NCBI GenBank assembly: GCA_029288095.1
Contig: JARFPW010000106.1
Coordinates: forward strand, 1-5,097
DNA length: 5,097 nucleotides
Source of the DNA: Gemmatimonadota bacterium
Lineage (GTDB): Bacteria; Gemmatimonadota; Gemmatimonadetes; Palauibacterales; Palauibacteraceae
Reading direction: 5' to 3'
Shown here in pieces: positions 1-5,097 of the stretch (position 1 is the stretch's first letter; each line of letters opens with the position of its first letter). Made by a program: the position numbers and the translations under genes. The notes below the pieces were generated by a model. That model had not been told where the DNA came from, made no database searches, and saw only the letters and a program-made list of their open reading frames with translations.

Positions 1-598
1 GCATGAGGATCCGGTTCGACACGAAACCGGGATAATCAGCCACCTCGAGGGGCACCTTGCCAAGGGTCCCACACAGATCCATTACGGTTGTGAGCGTCTC
101 GTCGGATGTCTCCAGGCCGCGGATTACCTCCACCAGCTTCATGACCGGCACCGGATTCATGAAGTGCATGCCGATGAACCGATCCGGATTCGGAAGCGCG
201 GCCGCGAGTTCGGTTATGGAAATCGAGCTCGTATTCGTCGCGATGATGGCAGAGGGCGCCGCCTGTCCCGAGAGCTCTTCAAAGACCGCATACTTGATGT
301 CCCGGACCTCGGGAACGGCCTCGACCACGATCGCGCATTCCGACACGCCATCGAAGGTGGTGGCCGGACTGATCCGGGAGAGCGTCGCGCTCGCTACCTC
401 GGCGGAAATGCGCTCTTTCGCGACTTGACGACCCAGGTTCTTCTCGATCGTCGCAGCCGCCCGTTCGAGAGCGTCCGCAGCGGCATCGACGAGCAGCGTC
501 TCGTATCCGGCCGCGGCAAACACGTGGGCTATTCCATTGCCCATCGTGCCCGCCCCAACGACTGCCACGCGGCCCACCGCCGTCACATTGTCAGCCAT
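1..598 (-). CDS. hbd: 3-hydroxybutyryl-CoA dehydrogenase, 3' end cut by window
   Basis: This enzyme interconverts acetoacetyl-CoA and 3-hydroxybutyryl-CoA with NAD(H) in the cytoplasm, in butyrate/PHB-type or beta-oxidation metabolism. The first 199 residues are visible and were translated by hand because the frame runs off position 1. The Rossmann domain carries GAGTMG at residues 15-20 and Asp38 at the end of the second beta strand, which favours NAD over NADP. Family catalytic residues are in place: Ser124 in NTSS, His145 in GMHFMNP, Glu157 in KLVEVI and Asn195 in GFVSNR. The family is usually about 285 residues, so roughly 85-90 residues of the C-terminal dimerisation domain are missing, only because the window ends. 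The ATG at 598-596 follows an almost perfect Shine-Dalgarno sequence. The gene starts 9 nt after bioY and acts one step after the thiolase encoded upstream. A 3-hydroxyacyl-CoA dehydrogenase with other chain-length preference, or a PaaH-type enzyme, remains possible. Confidence 0.95.
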   Translation of the reverse strand, partial: MADNVTAVGRVAVVGAGTMGNGIAHVFAAAGYETLLVDAAADALERAAATIEKNLGRQVAKERISAEVASATLSRISPATTFDGVSECAIVVEAVPEVRDIKYAVFEELSGQAAPSAIIATNTSSISITELAAALPNPDRFIGMHFMNPVPVMKLVEVIRGLETSDETLTTVMDLCGTLGKVPLEVADYPGFVSNRILM

Positions 599-600
599 TT

Positions 601-608
601 CACCTCCT
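601..608 (-). promoter_or_regulatory. Shine-Dalgarno of hbd, touching the bioY stop codon
   Basis: On the minus strand this reads AGGAGGTG, an extended match to the 16S rRNA 3' end, with its GGAGG core 4 nt before the hbd ATG (598-596). Its first base is the last base of the bioY TGA stop (610-608), so a ribosome finishing bioY sits directly on it. It fixes the hbd start and suggests translational coupling. Confidence 0.85.
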
Positions 609-1192
609 CAGCCCAGCAGCCGGCGCACCCGGCTGCCGAGGCCCAGCGCGACTACGGCCACCAGCGCGATCTTCAGCAGGTCACCGACCAGAAACGGGAT
701 CAGCGAAAGCTCGAAAGCCGCGAGCGATCCGCCCTGGAGCCACGGTTGGACTGACAGCCATGCCGCGCCGCCGACGTGGATGACGAACAGACCCGCGAGG
801 CCAGCGAGCGAGACCCGCAGAAGTCCGGGTTCTTCGCTCGCGACGAACCCTGCGATTCCGGCCGCCAGGGGAAATGCCAGCAGATAGCCCGCGGTGGGTC
901 CTGCGAAATAGGCGAGGCCACCCCCAGCCGCGAACACCGGGAGTCCGACGGCTCCGAGCCCCAGGTACGTGAGCTGGCTGGTGGCGCCCAGGAACCCTCC
1001 AAGCAACAACCCTGACAACAGGACGGCTACGGGCTGAAGCGTAAACGGCACAGGCGTACCGGGGATCGGTACGCTCATGCGCGCGGCGGCGGCCGTCAGT
1101 GCAGCGAAGGCCAGCGCGGCAGTCAGCCGCCGCACCCACATCGCCGGCCTTGCAGCGACCGCATCCACGGCCACCATCGATTGCTGATTCAT
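608..1192 (-). CDS. bioY: Biotin transporter BioY (ECF substrate-binding S component)
   Basis: This is an integral membrane protein of 194 residues, the usual BioY size, that binds biotin and imports it together with the ECF energy-coupling proteins. It is hydrophobic, with about six membrane segments after a short cytoplasmic start (first segment about residues 23-37). BioY motifs appear in order: VPIPGTPVPFTLQP at 41-54, the Gly-rich LLLGGFLGA segment at 62-70, GAVGLPVFAAGGGLAYFAGP at 80-99 followed by TAGY (100-103), and PFLVGDLLK at 166-174, whose Asp171 and Lys174 match conserved positions of the family. I chose the ATG at 1192-1190. It overlaps the thiolase stop as ATGA and gives the standard N-terminus; the GTG at 1237 would overlap the thiolase by 49 nt and add a basic stretch unusual for the family. 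No EcfA ATPase or EcfT gene is visible, so it either uses modules encoded elsewhere or acts alone. Confidence 0.95.
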   Translation of the reverse strand: MNQQSMVAVDAVAARPAMWVRRLTAALAFAALTAAAARMSVPIPGTPVPFTLQPVAVLLSGLLLGGFLGATSQLTYLGLGAVGLPVFAAGGGLAYFAGPTAGYLLAFPLAAGIAGFVASEEPGLLRVSLAGLAGLFVIHVGGAAWLSVQPWLQGGSLAAFELSLIPFLVGDLLKIALVAVVALGLGSRVRRLLG

Positions 1193-2400
1193 GTTCTCTC
1201 CACGCTCAAGGCCACGGCGTTTCCGCCTCCGAGACACAGGGTCGCGAGCCCCTTCTCGACATCGCGGTCGCGCATGGCGTAGAGCAGCGTCGTGAGGATT
1301 TTGGCCCCGGAAGCACCGATCGGGTGCCCGAGGGCGATGGCCCCGCCCCGCACGTTGACCCGATCGAGATCCATGTGCAGGGCTCGTGCGTCGGCGAGCG
1401 CCTGAACCGCGAACGCTTCGTTCACCTCGATCAGCCCGTAGTCGTCGATCGACGTGCCCTCACGCTCCATCAAGCGGTTTACAGCGTCCACGGGCGCGAA
1501 GAACAACTCTCGAGGGGCAGTCGCGCCGACCGAATATGCGCTGATTCTCGCGAGGATGTCCAGTCCGTGCGCCTGTGCGAAACCCTCGGAAACGACGACG
1601 GTTGCGGCTGCTCCATCGTTTAGACCCGGAGCGTTCCCTGCGGTTACGGAAGGATCCGTGACCTCGGCCGGAGCATCGGAAGCGAAGGCCGGCCGAAGAC
1701 GTCCCAGAGCTTCCATTGACGAGTCCCGCCTGGGCGGTTCATCCGTGTCCACGGTCAGAGTTCGCTTGCGCATCGCGATCTCCACCGGGACCACCTCGGC
1801 CTCGAACTCTCCACCGTCAATCGCCGCGATCGCCTTGCGGTGGCTCTCGAGGGCGTACGCATCCTGATCCTCGCGCGAGACCTCTGCCTTCCAGGCCGTG
1901 TATTCGGCGTGTCCCCCCATATGACAGTCGCCGAACGAACACCACAGCCCATCATGGATCAGTCCGTCCTCGAGTGCCCTGTTTCCGAACTTCACGCCTT
2001 CCCGGTACCCCCGGACGAGGTACGGAGCATTTGACATCGACTCCATTCCGCCTGCTACCACGGCCTGTGCGTCTCCTGCTCGTATGGCCTGTGCCGCGAG
2101 CATCACGGCCTTGAGCCCGGAGCCGCACACCTTGTTGATCGTGATCGCCGGAATCGTCTCCGGCAGGCCCGCGCCCATTGCCGCCTGCCGGGCCGGAGCC
2201 TGTCCCACGCCGGCCTGGATCACGTTTCCCATGATCACGTCTTCGATTTCCGCCGCATCTACGGCCGACCGCTGCACGGCCGCCGAGATGGCCCGGGATC
2301 CCAATTCAGGGGCCGACAGGGGCGCTAAACCGCCCAGAAATCGGCCTGTCGGAAGCCTGGCGGCTCCCACGATGACTGCGGTACGGTCTGCCTCATTCAT
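1189..2400 (-). CDS. Acetyl-CoA C-acetyltransferase (thiolase)
   Basis: This enzyme condenses two acetyl-CoA to acetoacetyl-CoA, or does the reverse thiolysis; it is cytoplasmic and normally tetrameric. The protein has 403 residues, typical for thiolases of the AtoB/PhaA/FadA class. The acyl-accepting Cys92 lies in NKVCGSGLKA, followed by GGMESMSN at 117-124. The C-terminal half has NEAFA at 327-331 (Asn327), GHPIGASG at 358-365 with His359, and the second catalytic Cys389 in CLGGGNA. The loop GNAPGLNDGAAA at 255-266 has Pro258 where many biosynthetic thiolases have Ser. I chose the ATG at 2400-2398, 7 nt after a GAGGGA Shine-Dalgarno; it begins MNEADRTAVIVGAARLP as the family does. The ATG at 2490 would add 30 low-complexity residues lying over the preceding gene. 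The gene overlaps its upstream neighbour by 8 nt and bioY by 4 nt. Together with hbd it implies C4 acyl-CoA metabolism; exact substrate length cannot be told from sequence. Confidence 0.95.
   Translation of the reverse strand: MNEADRTAVIVGAARLPTGRFLGGLAPLSAPELGSRAISAAVQRSAVDAAEIEDVIMGNVIQAGVGQAPARQAAMGAGLPETIPAITINKVCGSGLKAVMLAAQAIRAGDAQAVVAGGMESMSNAPYLVRGYREGVKFGNRALEDGLIHDGLWCSFGDCHMGGHAEYTAWKAEVSREDQDAYALESHRKAIAAIDGGEFEAEVVPVEIAMRKRTLTVDTDEPPRRDSSMEALGRLRPAFASDAPAEVTDPSVTAGNAPGLNDGAAATVVVSEGFAQAHGLDILARISAYSVGATAPRELFFAPVDAVNRLMEREGTSIDDYGLIEVNEAFAVQALADARALHMDLDRVNVRGGAIALGHPIGASGAKILTTLLYAMRDRDVEKGLATLCLGGGNAVALSVERT
1196..1201 (-). promoter_or_regulatory. Shine-Dalgarno supporting the internal bioY start
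   Basis: The minus strand reads GGAGAG three bases before the ATG at 1192-1190, inside the last codons of the thiolase gene. The spacing is short, but with the ATGA overlap it supports coupled translation and the shorter bioY start. Confidence 0.55.
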
Positions 2401-2905
2401 TGAGCCATCCCTCGCAACCAGCTCGGCGACGCGTATCGACCAGGCTGACGATCTTCCATCCGTCGCCGGTCCGGGCGATGACGAAGACATCCACGCCGCA
2501 ATGGCTGAAGTTGCCGTCGAAATAGAATTCGTAGGGTGTCACGACGGTCACCATGTTGTCGTCCACCATTACATCTCGAACGATGAACTGCTCATCCCAC
2601 GCGCCGACCTCGGCACCACCTATAGCGCCGACGAAGTCTTCCTTGGACGTGTACGAGACTTTCGGCCCTGCGGTCGGCGACGTGTGTGAACTGCCGAACT
2701 GCGTGACTCCGTCCGCCCACAGCGAGCGAACGGTGGCCGAATCTGCCGCGCGAATTGCGTCAAACAGCTGCTGGATCACGGCGACAGCCTGTGCCTCAGC
2801 TTCCTCTTCGCCGATCTCCTGACCCGACAACGTCGCTGGCGACACAGCCATGGCTGCCAGCGCACACACCCCTGCCATCCACCACCCCAACCGCTTCCCA
2901 GTCAT
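2393..2905 (-). CDS. Exported NTF2/SnoaL-like (DUF4440-type) protein
   Basis: This is a small protein of 170 residues with no confident function. Residues 1-28 look like a Sec signal peptide: a basic start (K4, R5), a hydrophobic core at about 8-26, and likely cleavage near 24-29. The rest, from about residue 36, has the pattern of a nuclear transport factor 2-fold domain: helix QAVAVIQQLFDAIRAADSATV, then LWADGV, then strands, then HCGVDVFVIARTGDGWKIVSLVDTR at the end (split here: HCGVDVFVIARTG at 135-147, DGWKIVSLVDTR at 148-159). This cone-shaped fold binds small molecules or serves as an enzyme or accessory domain in many families. The mature part has two cysteines, C136 and C164, which could form a disulfide outside the cytoplasm. 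The ATG at 2905-2903 overlaps the MBL gene stop as ATGA and follows a GGGAGG Shine-Dalgarno by 5 nt. Cys14 has no lipobox, so a lipoprotein is unlikely. Confidence 0.85.
   Translation of the reverse strand: MTGKRLGWWMAGVCALAAMAVSPATLSGQEIGEEEAEAQAVAVIQQLFDAIRAADSATVRSLWADGVTQFGSSHTSPTAGPKVSYTSKEDFVGAIGGAEVGAWDEQFIVRDVMVDDNMVTVVTPYEFYFDGNFSHCGVDVFVIARTGDGWKIVSLVDTRRRAGCEGWLNE
2408..2413 (-). promoter_or_regulatory. Shine-Dalgarno deciding the thiolase start
   Basis: The minus strand reads GAGGGA, 7 nt before the ATG at 2400-2398, within the last codons of the NTF2-like gene. It selects this start over the longer frame beginning at 2490. Confidence 0.7.
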
Positions 2906-3786
2906 GCGTCCCTCCCGATGATCGGATCAGTTTCCACGTCCACGAGTTCCACCTGGCCCCGCGATGACTCGACCGGACGCCCCCAGGCGACCGTCGGATC
3001 GTGCTCGAACGCCAGGGTCCAGCCTTCCTCCAGCGACCTGGCGAGGATCGCCCGTTTGCTCTCCAGCGTGACCAGCGGCTCGACGTCGTACCCCATGATC
3101 CAGGCGAGCGGCAGGTGGGCCACCGTCGGAACCAGATCCGCCAGAAACAGAACCTGCCGGTCGCCCGCGCCGACGAGTATCGACTGATGCCCAGGTGTGT
3201 GGCCCGGTGTCTCCAGCAGGCGAATCCCGGGTGTGACCTCGGCCGCCTCCTCGAGGAGTCGAACGCGTCCTTCAGCTACGAGCGGTTGGAAATTCGCCGG
3301 CAGGTAGCTCGCCCGCACACGCTCGTTGTCCAGGTGGGAGAACTCCCACTCCGTCCGCCGAATGCAATACTCCGCATTCGGGAAGGCGGCGGTCACCGAT
3401 CCATCGGCCGCGCACAATGTGTTTCCACCCGCATGGTCAAAATGAAGATGCGTGTTCACCACCACGTCGATCTGTTCGGGCTGTACCCCTGCCGCCCGGA
3501 GCGAATCCTCCAGCCGGGTCGGAGAGCCTTCGTTGTCGATGCGGTAGATCTCCCGGAACTTCTCAGATTCCTTGCTCCCGACACCGGAGTCGATGAGCAC
3601 GCGCGCATCGGCCGTCTCGACGAGCAAGCAACGCATCGCCAGCGGGATTCGGTTCCGTTCATCCGGTGCGGTTCGCCTGGACCACAGAGGCTTGGGCACG
3701 ACACCGAACATCGCCCCGCCGTCGAGCCACAGGCTTCCCGCATCGATTGCCGTGATGCGCAGGTCCGGCAACTCAAGTACCGACAT
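2902..3786 (-). CDS. MBL-fold metallo-hydrolase, lactonase-like, substrate unknown
   Basis: This is a predicted cytoplasmic zinc hydrolase of 294 residues in the metallo-beta-lactamase superfamily. A full two-metal ligand set is visible: His113, His115, Asp117 and His118 in HLHFDHAGG, His196 in PGHTPGH, Asp217 in LADLVPT and His262 in FEHDP. The N-terminal GGAMFGVVPKPLW (23-35) and late AHLP/MGYD segments (223-234) recall a COG0491 subfamily seen in several environmental phyla, often labelled AHL-lactonase-like. The Tyr found three residues after the bridging Asp in the lactonase AiiA is replaced here by Pro220, so quorum-quenching activity should not be assumed; lactones, esters or thioesters are all open. 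I chose the ATG at 3786-3784, 5 nt after AGGGAG. The GTG at 3846 would add 20 residues and deepen the overlap with the exonuclease gene from 14 to 74 nt. No signal peptide is seen. Confidence 0.9.
   Translation of the reverse strand: MSVLELPDLRITAIDAGSLWLDGGAMFGVVPKPLWSRRTAPDERNRIPLAMRCLLVETADARVLIDSGVGSKESEKFREIYRIDNEGSPTRLEDSLRAAGVQPEQIDVVVNTHLHFDHAGGNTLCAADGSVTAAFPNAEYCIRRTEWEFSHLDNERVRASYLPANFQPLVAEGRVRLLEEAAEVTPGIRLLETPGHTPGHQSILVGAGDRQVLFLADLVPTVAHLPLAWIMGYDVEPLVTLESKRAILARSLEEGWTLAFEHDPTVAWGRPVESSRGQVELVDVETDPIIGRDA
2911..2916 (-). promoter_or_regulatory. Shine-Dalgarno of the NTF2-like gene
   Basis: The minus strand reads GGGAGG, 5 nt before the ATG at 2905-2903, inside the last codons of the MBL hydrolase gene. 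It supports the ATGA-coupled start. Confidence 0.7.
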
Positions 3787-4618
3787 CCCCGCTCCCTCCC
3801 CCCGTTGGCTGGCCGCCCAGCCAGAGCTTGAGTTGATCCCACTCACAGACGCCGCGTCGATCTGCTGCTTCCAGAAGATTCAACAGGACCTCAGCGGTCA
3901 CGAGGGCGTCACCCCACGCACGGTGGCGCGCCCGGCACTCCAGGCCGTAATAGGCGATCAGCGAATCCAACCCCCAGCGCCGCAAACCCGGTAACGCCCG
4001 CTTCGCGAACCTTACGGTGCACAATTGATCGCCGCGGGGGACCTCCGAACGCGCCCGTCTCATTTCCTCCGCCACGAACCGCCAGTCGAAACGGGCGTTG
4101 TGAGCCCGGAACACGCGATCATTCAACGCCCGCCGCACAACCGCCGCCACGTCCTCGAACCGCGGCGCCGAGCGAACCATCGTGAGGTCGATGCCCGTCA
4201 GCCGGCTGATCCGCTCTGGAATCCAGCAGCCCGGATCGATGAGCGTGCTGTAGCGCCCCCGAATCGACCCACCTGCAACATGCACGCAGGCAATCTCCAT
4301 GACCCGATCCCCCCGCCGCGACCCGGTGGTCTCGACGTCCACAACGGCGAACTCCAGATCCGACAGCCGTGTCCCGGCCGGACGCGCGTCCTCCTGAACC
4401 ACCGCGGTGGACCAGGTTCCGTCGTCGTCTACCTGGACGCGGCCATCGGAGCCGAGAAGGTCGTATACCAGCCTCGCCGCGAGTCCTTCCGGAGCCTGCC
4501 GCAGCTCGAATACTTCCCGGGCCAGGTCCCCTGTGCCGACCGGCCCCCGTCGGATGCGTTGCAGAGCCTTGTCCAGCAACGGCGTGGCGGAGTCGAAAAC
4601 GAGGCCCGGTCCGGTCAC
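3773..4618 (-). CDS. DnaQ-like DEDDh 3'-5' exonuclease with extra N-terminal region
   Basis: This is a predicted nuclease of 281 residues that removes nucleotides from 3' ends of DNA or RNA. The exonuclease domain spans about residues 88-252 and has a complete DEDDh set: Asp94 and Glu96 in VVDVETTG, Asp178 in HNARFDWRF, and His232 with Asp237 in HRAWGDA. This is the class of the DNA polymerase III epsilon proofreading subunit. Epsilon is usually about 240 residues and begins with the exonuclease fold, whereas here about 85 residues precede it and the C-terminus after the fold is short and Gly-rich, without an evident clamp-binding motif. A stand-alone repair or RNA-processing exonuclease therefore fits better than dnaQ. 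The N-terminal part (LLDKALQRIRRGPVGTGDLA, then LAARLVYDLLGSDGRV at 46-61) resembles a winged-helix-like helical segment, which is inference. The start is GTG (4618-4616), overlapping the arginine deiminase stop as GTGA; the Shine-Dalgarno is weak, so this start probably depends on coupling. Confidence 0.88.
   Translation of the reverse strand: MTGPGLVFDSATPLLDKALQRIRRGPVGTGDLAREVFELRQAPEGLAARLVYDLLGSDGRVQVDDDGTWSTAVVQEDARPAGTRLSDLEFAVVDVETTGSRRGDRVMEIACVHVAGGSIRGRYSTLIDPGCWIPERISRLTGIDLTMVRSAPRFEDVAAVVRRALNDRVFRAHNARFDWRFVAEEMRRARSEVPRGDQLCTVRFAKRALPGLRRWGLDSLIAYYGLECRARHRAWGDALVTAEVLLNLLEAADRRGVCEWDQLKLWLGGQPTGGGSGDVGT
3792..3797 (-). promoter_or_regulatory. Shine-Dalgarno deciding the MBL hydrolase start
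   Basis: The minus strand reads AGGGAG within a purine-rich run (about 3787-3803), 5 nt before the ATG at 3786-3784. It lies inside the exonuclease gene and selects this start over the GTG at 3846. Confidence 0.7.
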
Positions 4619-5097
4619 TCCGGGTCGTCTCGCAGGATCGGCATCGTCATGCAGCGAGGTCCGCCGCCCCCGCGCACGAGTTCCGAGCCGTCGAACGTAA
4701 TCACGACGCGATCGCCTGCCGCCGGCAGATCCGTCGCGGACAGAAACTCTTTCGCGTCCATGGACCTGAACCCCGCGCCCGCGGCGAGAGCCTCCAGCGT
4801 GTGCTCATTGCGCCCGTAGGCAATCACCTGGCCGGGAGCCACTGCAACGAAATTGCAGCCGCTTCCCCACTGCTCACGCTCCTGCATCGTGCGCTTGTCG
4901 CCGCCGCAGAACAGGGGCTCCATCGGATGGTCCAACTCACGAAGCACCGAGAACAGACCGTCCACCTCCCGCACACCAGCCCTGTCGCGCTTGAGATGCA
5001 CGACCGGTCGGCGCGTGGGCCCGATGAAGTAGGGCGGATACACACAACACAGCTCTCGGTCCAGCGCCGTCCATATCATGTCGAGGTGGATCGCCGA
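4615..5097 (-). CDS. arcA: Arginine deiminase, C-terminal part (5' end outside window)
   Basis: Arginine deiminase hydrolyses L-arginine to citrulline and ammonia in the cytoplasm, first step of the ADI pathway. The last 160 residues are visible; the frame is open to position 5097 and the start lies beyond it, so the ATG at 5079 is internal. Evidence is the catalytic HxD motif at the left edge (His4 and Asp6 of the fragment, in IHLDMIWT), CGGDKR at 64-69, REQW at 74-77, AYGRNEHT at 93-100, and the nucleophile Cys149 in GGGGPRCMTMP. Cys149 is followed by 11 residues, close to the C-terminal position of the nucleophile in known enzymes. The usual substrate-loop Arg five residues before the Cys in some ADIs is Gly here, while Arg148 sits next to the Cys as in mycoplasma-type enzymes. 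No arcB, arcC or arcD follows. Another amidine hydrolase of the superfamily is less likely; the gene symbol is provisional. Confidence 0.9.
   Translation of the reverse strand, partial: SAIHLDMIWTALDRELCCVYPPYFIGPTRRPVVHLKRDRAGVREVDGLFSVLRELDHPMEPLFCGGDKRTMQEREQWGSGCNFVAVAPGQVIAYGRNEHTLEALAAGAGFRSMDAKEFLSATDLPAAGDRVVITFDGSELVRGGGGPRCMTMPILRDDPE

Noticed and set aside
11..30. Inverted repeat CCGGTT...AACCGG that could form a small hairpin
   Set aside because: It falls inside the conserved PGFVSNRI codons of hbd, has a bulge and no T-run, and is best explained by coding constraint rather than a terminator.
164..754. A 196-codon open frame on the plus strand
   Set aside because: It lies antisense to hbd and bioY, both of which have intact family motifs. 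Its translation is Arg/His-rich and motif-free, as expected of shadow frames in GC-rich DNA.
2401..2490. Longer thiolase start at the ATG at 2490
   Set aside because: It would add 30 low-complexity residues, overlap the NTF2-like gene by 98 nt and ignore the well-placed Shine-Dalgarno at 2408-2413.
2864..2905. Cys14 of the NTF2-like protein as a lipoprotein attachment site
   Set aside because: The preceding residues are Ala-Gly-Val, which do not fit a lipobox; the hydrophobic core continues past the Cys, as in an ordinary signal peptide.
3001..3831. A 276-codon open frame on the plus strand
   Set aside because: It is antisense to the MBL hydrolase, which has a full set of metal ligands. The plus-strand product has no recognisable domain and no convincing ribosome binding site.
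4025..4819. A 264-codon open frame on the plus strand
   Set aside because: It is antisense to the exonuclease and arginine deiminase genes, both supported by catalytic motifs; composition is Arg/Pro-rich and typical of shadows.
3773..5097. Exonuclease next to arginine deiminase as a possible defence system
   Set aside because: Both proteins resemble housekeeping enzymes, codon use looks like the neighbours, and there is no helicase, sensor, toxin or mobile-element signal in the window.

Overview
The window is gene-dense, high-GC bacterial chromosome (GC-rich by eye, not computed). All seven genes I can support lie on the minus strand, so they read from position 5097 down to position 1. I place it only tentatively: a Gram-negative-type, high-GC bacterium, possibly Gemmatimonadota or a similar environmental lineage. 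That guess rests on the exported NTF2-like protein style, the metallo-beta-lactamase (MBL) subfamily and the thiolase variant motifs. It comes from memory of family resemblance, not from a search.

In transcription order: (1) the C-terminal part of an arginine deiminase (4615-5097, 5' end outside the window); (2) a DnaQ-like DEDDh 3'-5' exonuclease with an extra N-terminal region (3773-4618); (3) an MBL-fold hydrolase (2902-3786); (4) a small exported NTF2/SnoaL-like protein (2393-2905); (5) an acetyl-CoA C-acetyltransferase (thiolase, 1189-2400); (6) a BioY biotin transporter substrate-binding subunit (608-1192); (7) the N-terminal two thirds of a 3-hydroxybutyryl-CoA dehydrogenase (1-598, 3' end outside the window).

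Five of the six junctions overlap: GTGA or ATGA stop/start overlaps of 4 nt, or overlaps of 8 and 14 nt. The sixth has a 9-nt gap in which the Shine-Dalgarno sequence touches the preceding stop codon. No intergenic stretch is long enough for an internal promoter or terminator, so the genes very probably form one translationally coupled operon. Its promoter would lie beyond position 5097 and its terminator before position 1. No stretch of 300 bases lacks a gene. I see no RNA gene, mobile element, CRISPR array or significant repeat.

The last three genes make metabolic sense together. Thiolase and 3-hydroxyacyl-CoA dehydrogenase catalyse consecutive C4 acyl-CoA steps, and BioY supplies biotin, the cofactor of acyl-CoA carboxylases. 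The first four (arginine deiminase, exonuclease, MBL hydrolase, exported NTF2-like protein) have no obvious shared pathway. The window looks like a mixed housekeeping operon rather than a new defence or mobile system. The observations most worth a second look are the placement of bioY, the domain layout of the exonuclease, the stand-alone arginine deiminase, and the unassigned MBL/NTF2-like pair.
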